Of a stretch of 54,058 bases of DNA, positions 52,528 through 54,058 are shown piece after piece. The DNA is taken from NCBI GenBank assembly GCA_021730985.1, contig JAKFYI010000049.1:1-54058 (forward strand), in the 5' to 3' direction. Each line of letters starts with the position of its first letter. Position 1 is the first letter of the stretch. This DNA comes from Hyphomicrobiales bacterium. GTDB taxonomy: Bacteria > Pseudomonadota > Alphaproteobacteria > Rhizobiales > Xanthobacteraceae. The notes beneath the pieces are model-generated. The model did no database searches, was not told the DNA's origin, and saw only the letters and a list, made by a program, of their open reading frames with translations. The translations under genes were made by a program, and so were the position numbers.

Positions 52528-53898
52528 ATGAAATGGTGGCGGGGTGTCGCATCGTTGTGCGCCGGCGGAATTGCCGTGACGCTGTGGACCACCGTGGCTG
52601 CCGGCCAAGAGTGGTGGGACGCCACTCACCGTGGCATCCCCGAGCCATCGATCGCAACCAGCCTGCCGAACAACGGCGACCCTTCCGGCGTCCGCAAATG
52701 GCTCGGCGGACGCGGGGTGGTGTTCGGCCTCGAATACACCAACGATCTGCTGTCGAACCTGCGCGGCGGGCTTCGCACCGGCACGATCTATCAGGGCAAG
52801 CTGCAAAGCATCGTGACGATCGATTTCGGCAAGCTGGCCGGCTGGGACGGACTTTCGCTGTTCGCCAACGCCTTCCAGATCCACAACACCGGACGCATCC
52901 GCCGCGACTATGTCGGCGGCATCAACACCATCGCCGCGATCGAGGCCGTGCCCACCACGCGGCTTTCGGAAATCTGGCTCGAGCAGAAGTTCGCCAACGG
53001 CATGGTCAGCGTGCGGGCCGGCCAGCTCGCGGCAGACAACGAATTCTTCTACAGCGAACTGAGCACGTTGTTCCTGCAGAGCGACTGGCCGACCATCGCC
53101 GCGGTGAACCTGCCGAGCGGCGGCGCGGCCTACCCGCTTTCCACCCCCGGCGTCCGCCTCAAGGTCGATCCGGTGAAAGACGTGTCGCTGCTATTTGCGG
53201 TGCTGAACGGCGATCCGGCCGGCCCCGGATTGGGAGATCCCGAGCTTCGCAATCGATACGGACTGAATTTCCGGGTCGGCGATCCGCCGTTCTTCATCGG
53301 CGAGGCGCAGCTCCAGCGCAACACCGGCAAGCAGGACACCGGACTGGCCACCACGTTGAAGCTCGGCGGCTGGGGACACACCGGGCCATTCATCGACAAG
53401 CGCTTCGCCAACGACGGAACGTCGCTTGCCGATCCGGCAGGCTCCGGCGTGCCGCTTCGGCATGACGGCAATTTCGGCGTCTATGCGATCATGGACCAGC
53501 AACTCTACCGGCCGCCGGGCGGCGACGCGCTGAGCGGGATTTCGGTCTTTGGCCGCGTGTCGGCTTCTCCGGCCGACCGAAACCTGGTGAGCGCGCAAAT
53601 CGATGCCGGTGTCGTGTTCGCAGGGCTGTCCGCCAGCCGCCCGTACGACAGGTTCGGCGCAAGCGTCCTCTATGCCAGGTTCTCGGATCGAGTCCGCGGG
53701 CTGGAACGCGACATCATCGCGTTCACGGGACAGCCCGTGCCGATCCGCGATCACGAAACCAACCTCGAATTGACCTATATGGCGCAGGTGGTGCCTGGCT
53801 GGGTCGTGCAGCCGGTCGTCACCTTCATCTGGCATCCGAGCGGCAACGCGGCACGGAATGCGACCGTGGCGGGCGTCCGGTCAATCCTGCGGTACTGA
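52528..53898 (+). CDS. OprB-type carbohydrate-selective porin
   Basis: A 456-residue outer-membrane protein with a signal (MKWWRGVASLCAGGIAVTLW then TTVAAGQ). Barrel-type strands and OprB landmarks include GVVFGLEYTNDLLSNLRGGL, SLFANAFQIHNTGRIRRDYV, SEIWLEQKFANGMVSVRAGQ, DNEFFYSELSTLFLQSDWPT and YPLSTPGVRLKVDP, ending in NLELTYMAQVVPGWVVQPVV with a C-terminal aromatic (Tyr). It matches the PF04966 family, which admits sugars. The ATG at 52528 is preferred; a GTG at 52513 is possible. It is separated from the vWA set by the terminator at 52401-52428. Confidence 0.9.
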   Translation: MKWWRGVASLCAGGIAVTLWTTVAAGQEWWDATHRGIPEPSIATSLPNNGDPSGVRKWLGGRGVVFGLEYTNDLLSNLRGGLRTGTIYQGKLQSIVTIDFGKLAGWDGLSLFANAFQIHNTGRIRRDYVGGINTIAAIEAVPTTRLSEIWLEQKFANGMVSVRAGQLAADNEFFYSELSTLFLQSDWPTIAAVNLPSGGAAYPLSTPGVRLKVDPVKDVSLLFAVLNGDPAGPGLGDPELRNRYGLNFRVGDPPFFIGEAQLQRNTGKQDTGLATTLKLGGWGHTGPFIDKRFANDGTSLADPAGSGVPLRHDGNFGVYAIMDQQLYRPPGGDALSGISVFGRVSASPADRNLVSAQIDAGVVFAGLSASRPYDRFGASVLYARFSDRVRGLERDIIAFTGQPVPIRDHETNLELTYMAQVVPGWVVQPVVTFIWHPSGNAARNATVAGVRSILRY

Positions 53899-54009
53899 GG
53901 CCGGCGCGTCATCCCGGCGCGGTTCCCGCCGAAAATAAACTTATCCCCGGGCTTGAATCCGCCCCCATATTGATCGCGTCCCGTTCAATCGAGGGCGTCG
54001 TCGATCGCG

Positions 54010-54058
54010 ATGCTGGATGACGGAGCGGGGCCGGTCTCCCTCATATCGGAGATCGAAT
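54010..54058 (+). CDS. Possible start of a gene cut by the right edge
   Basis: An ATG at 54010 opens MLDDGAGPVSLISEIE to the end of the window without a stop. There is no good Shine-Dalgarno nearby, so this is only a suggestion; 16 residues are too few for a family call. Confidence 0.25.
   Translation, partial: MLDDGAGPVSLISEIE

Noticed and set aside
1..54058. Insertion sequences, phage genes, integrase/attachment sites, CRISPR arrays, toxin-antitoxin pairs
   Set aside because: None recognised among the encoded proteins, and no regularly spaced direct repeats seen.

Overview
The window is a dense, GC-rich chromosomal segment from an alphaproteobacterium of the Rhizobiales (Hyphomicrobiales), most like the Bradyrhizobium/Rhodopseudomonas/Xanthobacteraceae group. 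The evidence is established knowledge of families found here: a porin with a short signal and a [13 protein letters not shown] N-terminus, DivK-PleD, EipB (DUF1849), DUF3572 next to a DinB with an N-terminal zinc ribbon, GatCAB, ClpS-ClpA and a PyrB/pseudo-PyrC pair. I see no transposase, integrase, phage gene or CRISPR array.

Layout. 1-2.7 kb: porin 5' end (cut by the window edge), tRNA-Ser(GCU), a Sel1-repeat protein, a glutathione S-transferase and a 17-residue lysine-rich peptide gene with its own terminator. 3.2-11.8 kb: the glutamyl/aspartyl-tRNA amidotransferase genes. gatC, a 63-residue Cys protein and gatA are tightly packed, but gatB is separated from them by a plus-strand block of four ModA-like periplasmic binding-protein paralogues and one ABC_sub_bind protein, with no permease or ATPase. 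gatB itself has a lower-GC centre and an extra insertion. 11.9-16.5 kb: a secreted unknown, a degenerate receiver protein, a nitronate monooxygenase-like enzyme, and a two-domain VOC protein overlapping ruvX. 16.5-24.7 kb: a Tyr-rich exported protein, pyrB and a dihydroorotase homologue lacking the HxH metal site, plsY, a chemoreceptor overlapping a cytochrome b561, dprA and a lytic transglycosylase.

24.8-31.1 kb: topA, rnr, a NUDIX hydrolase overlapping rnr, and rpmG. Between rpmG and the next gene is a candidate structured non-coding RNA on the minus strand with an intrinsic terminator. 31.7-41.8 kb: a ceramide-glucosyltransferase-like GT, the divK-pleD signalling pair, DUF3572-dinB, eipB, a RidA-family protein, a glycerophosphodiesterase, a small Cys protein, a FemAB-like protein, a HIT protein and a TPR protein. 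41.8-44.1 kb: two tandem azlC-azlD branched-chain amino-acid exporter pairs. 44.2-47.6 kb: a Cys-rich secreted protein and clpS-clpA.

48-52.4 kb: three consecutive exported vWA-domain proteins of the TadG type. The second and third are preceded by duplicated intergenic boxes at matched distances from the start codons, and the set ends with a strong terminator. 52.5-53.9 kb: an OprB-type porin. Most of the window is housekeeping sequence. The accessory parts most worth a second look are the orphan binding-protein block splitting the gat genes, the mosaic gatB, the rpmG-proximal RNA, and the vWA triplet with its repeated upstream elements.
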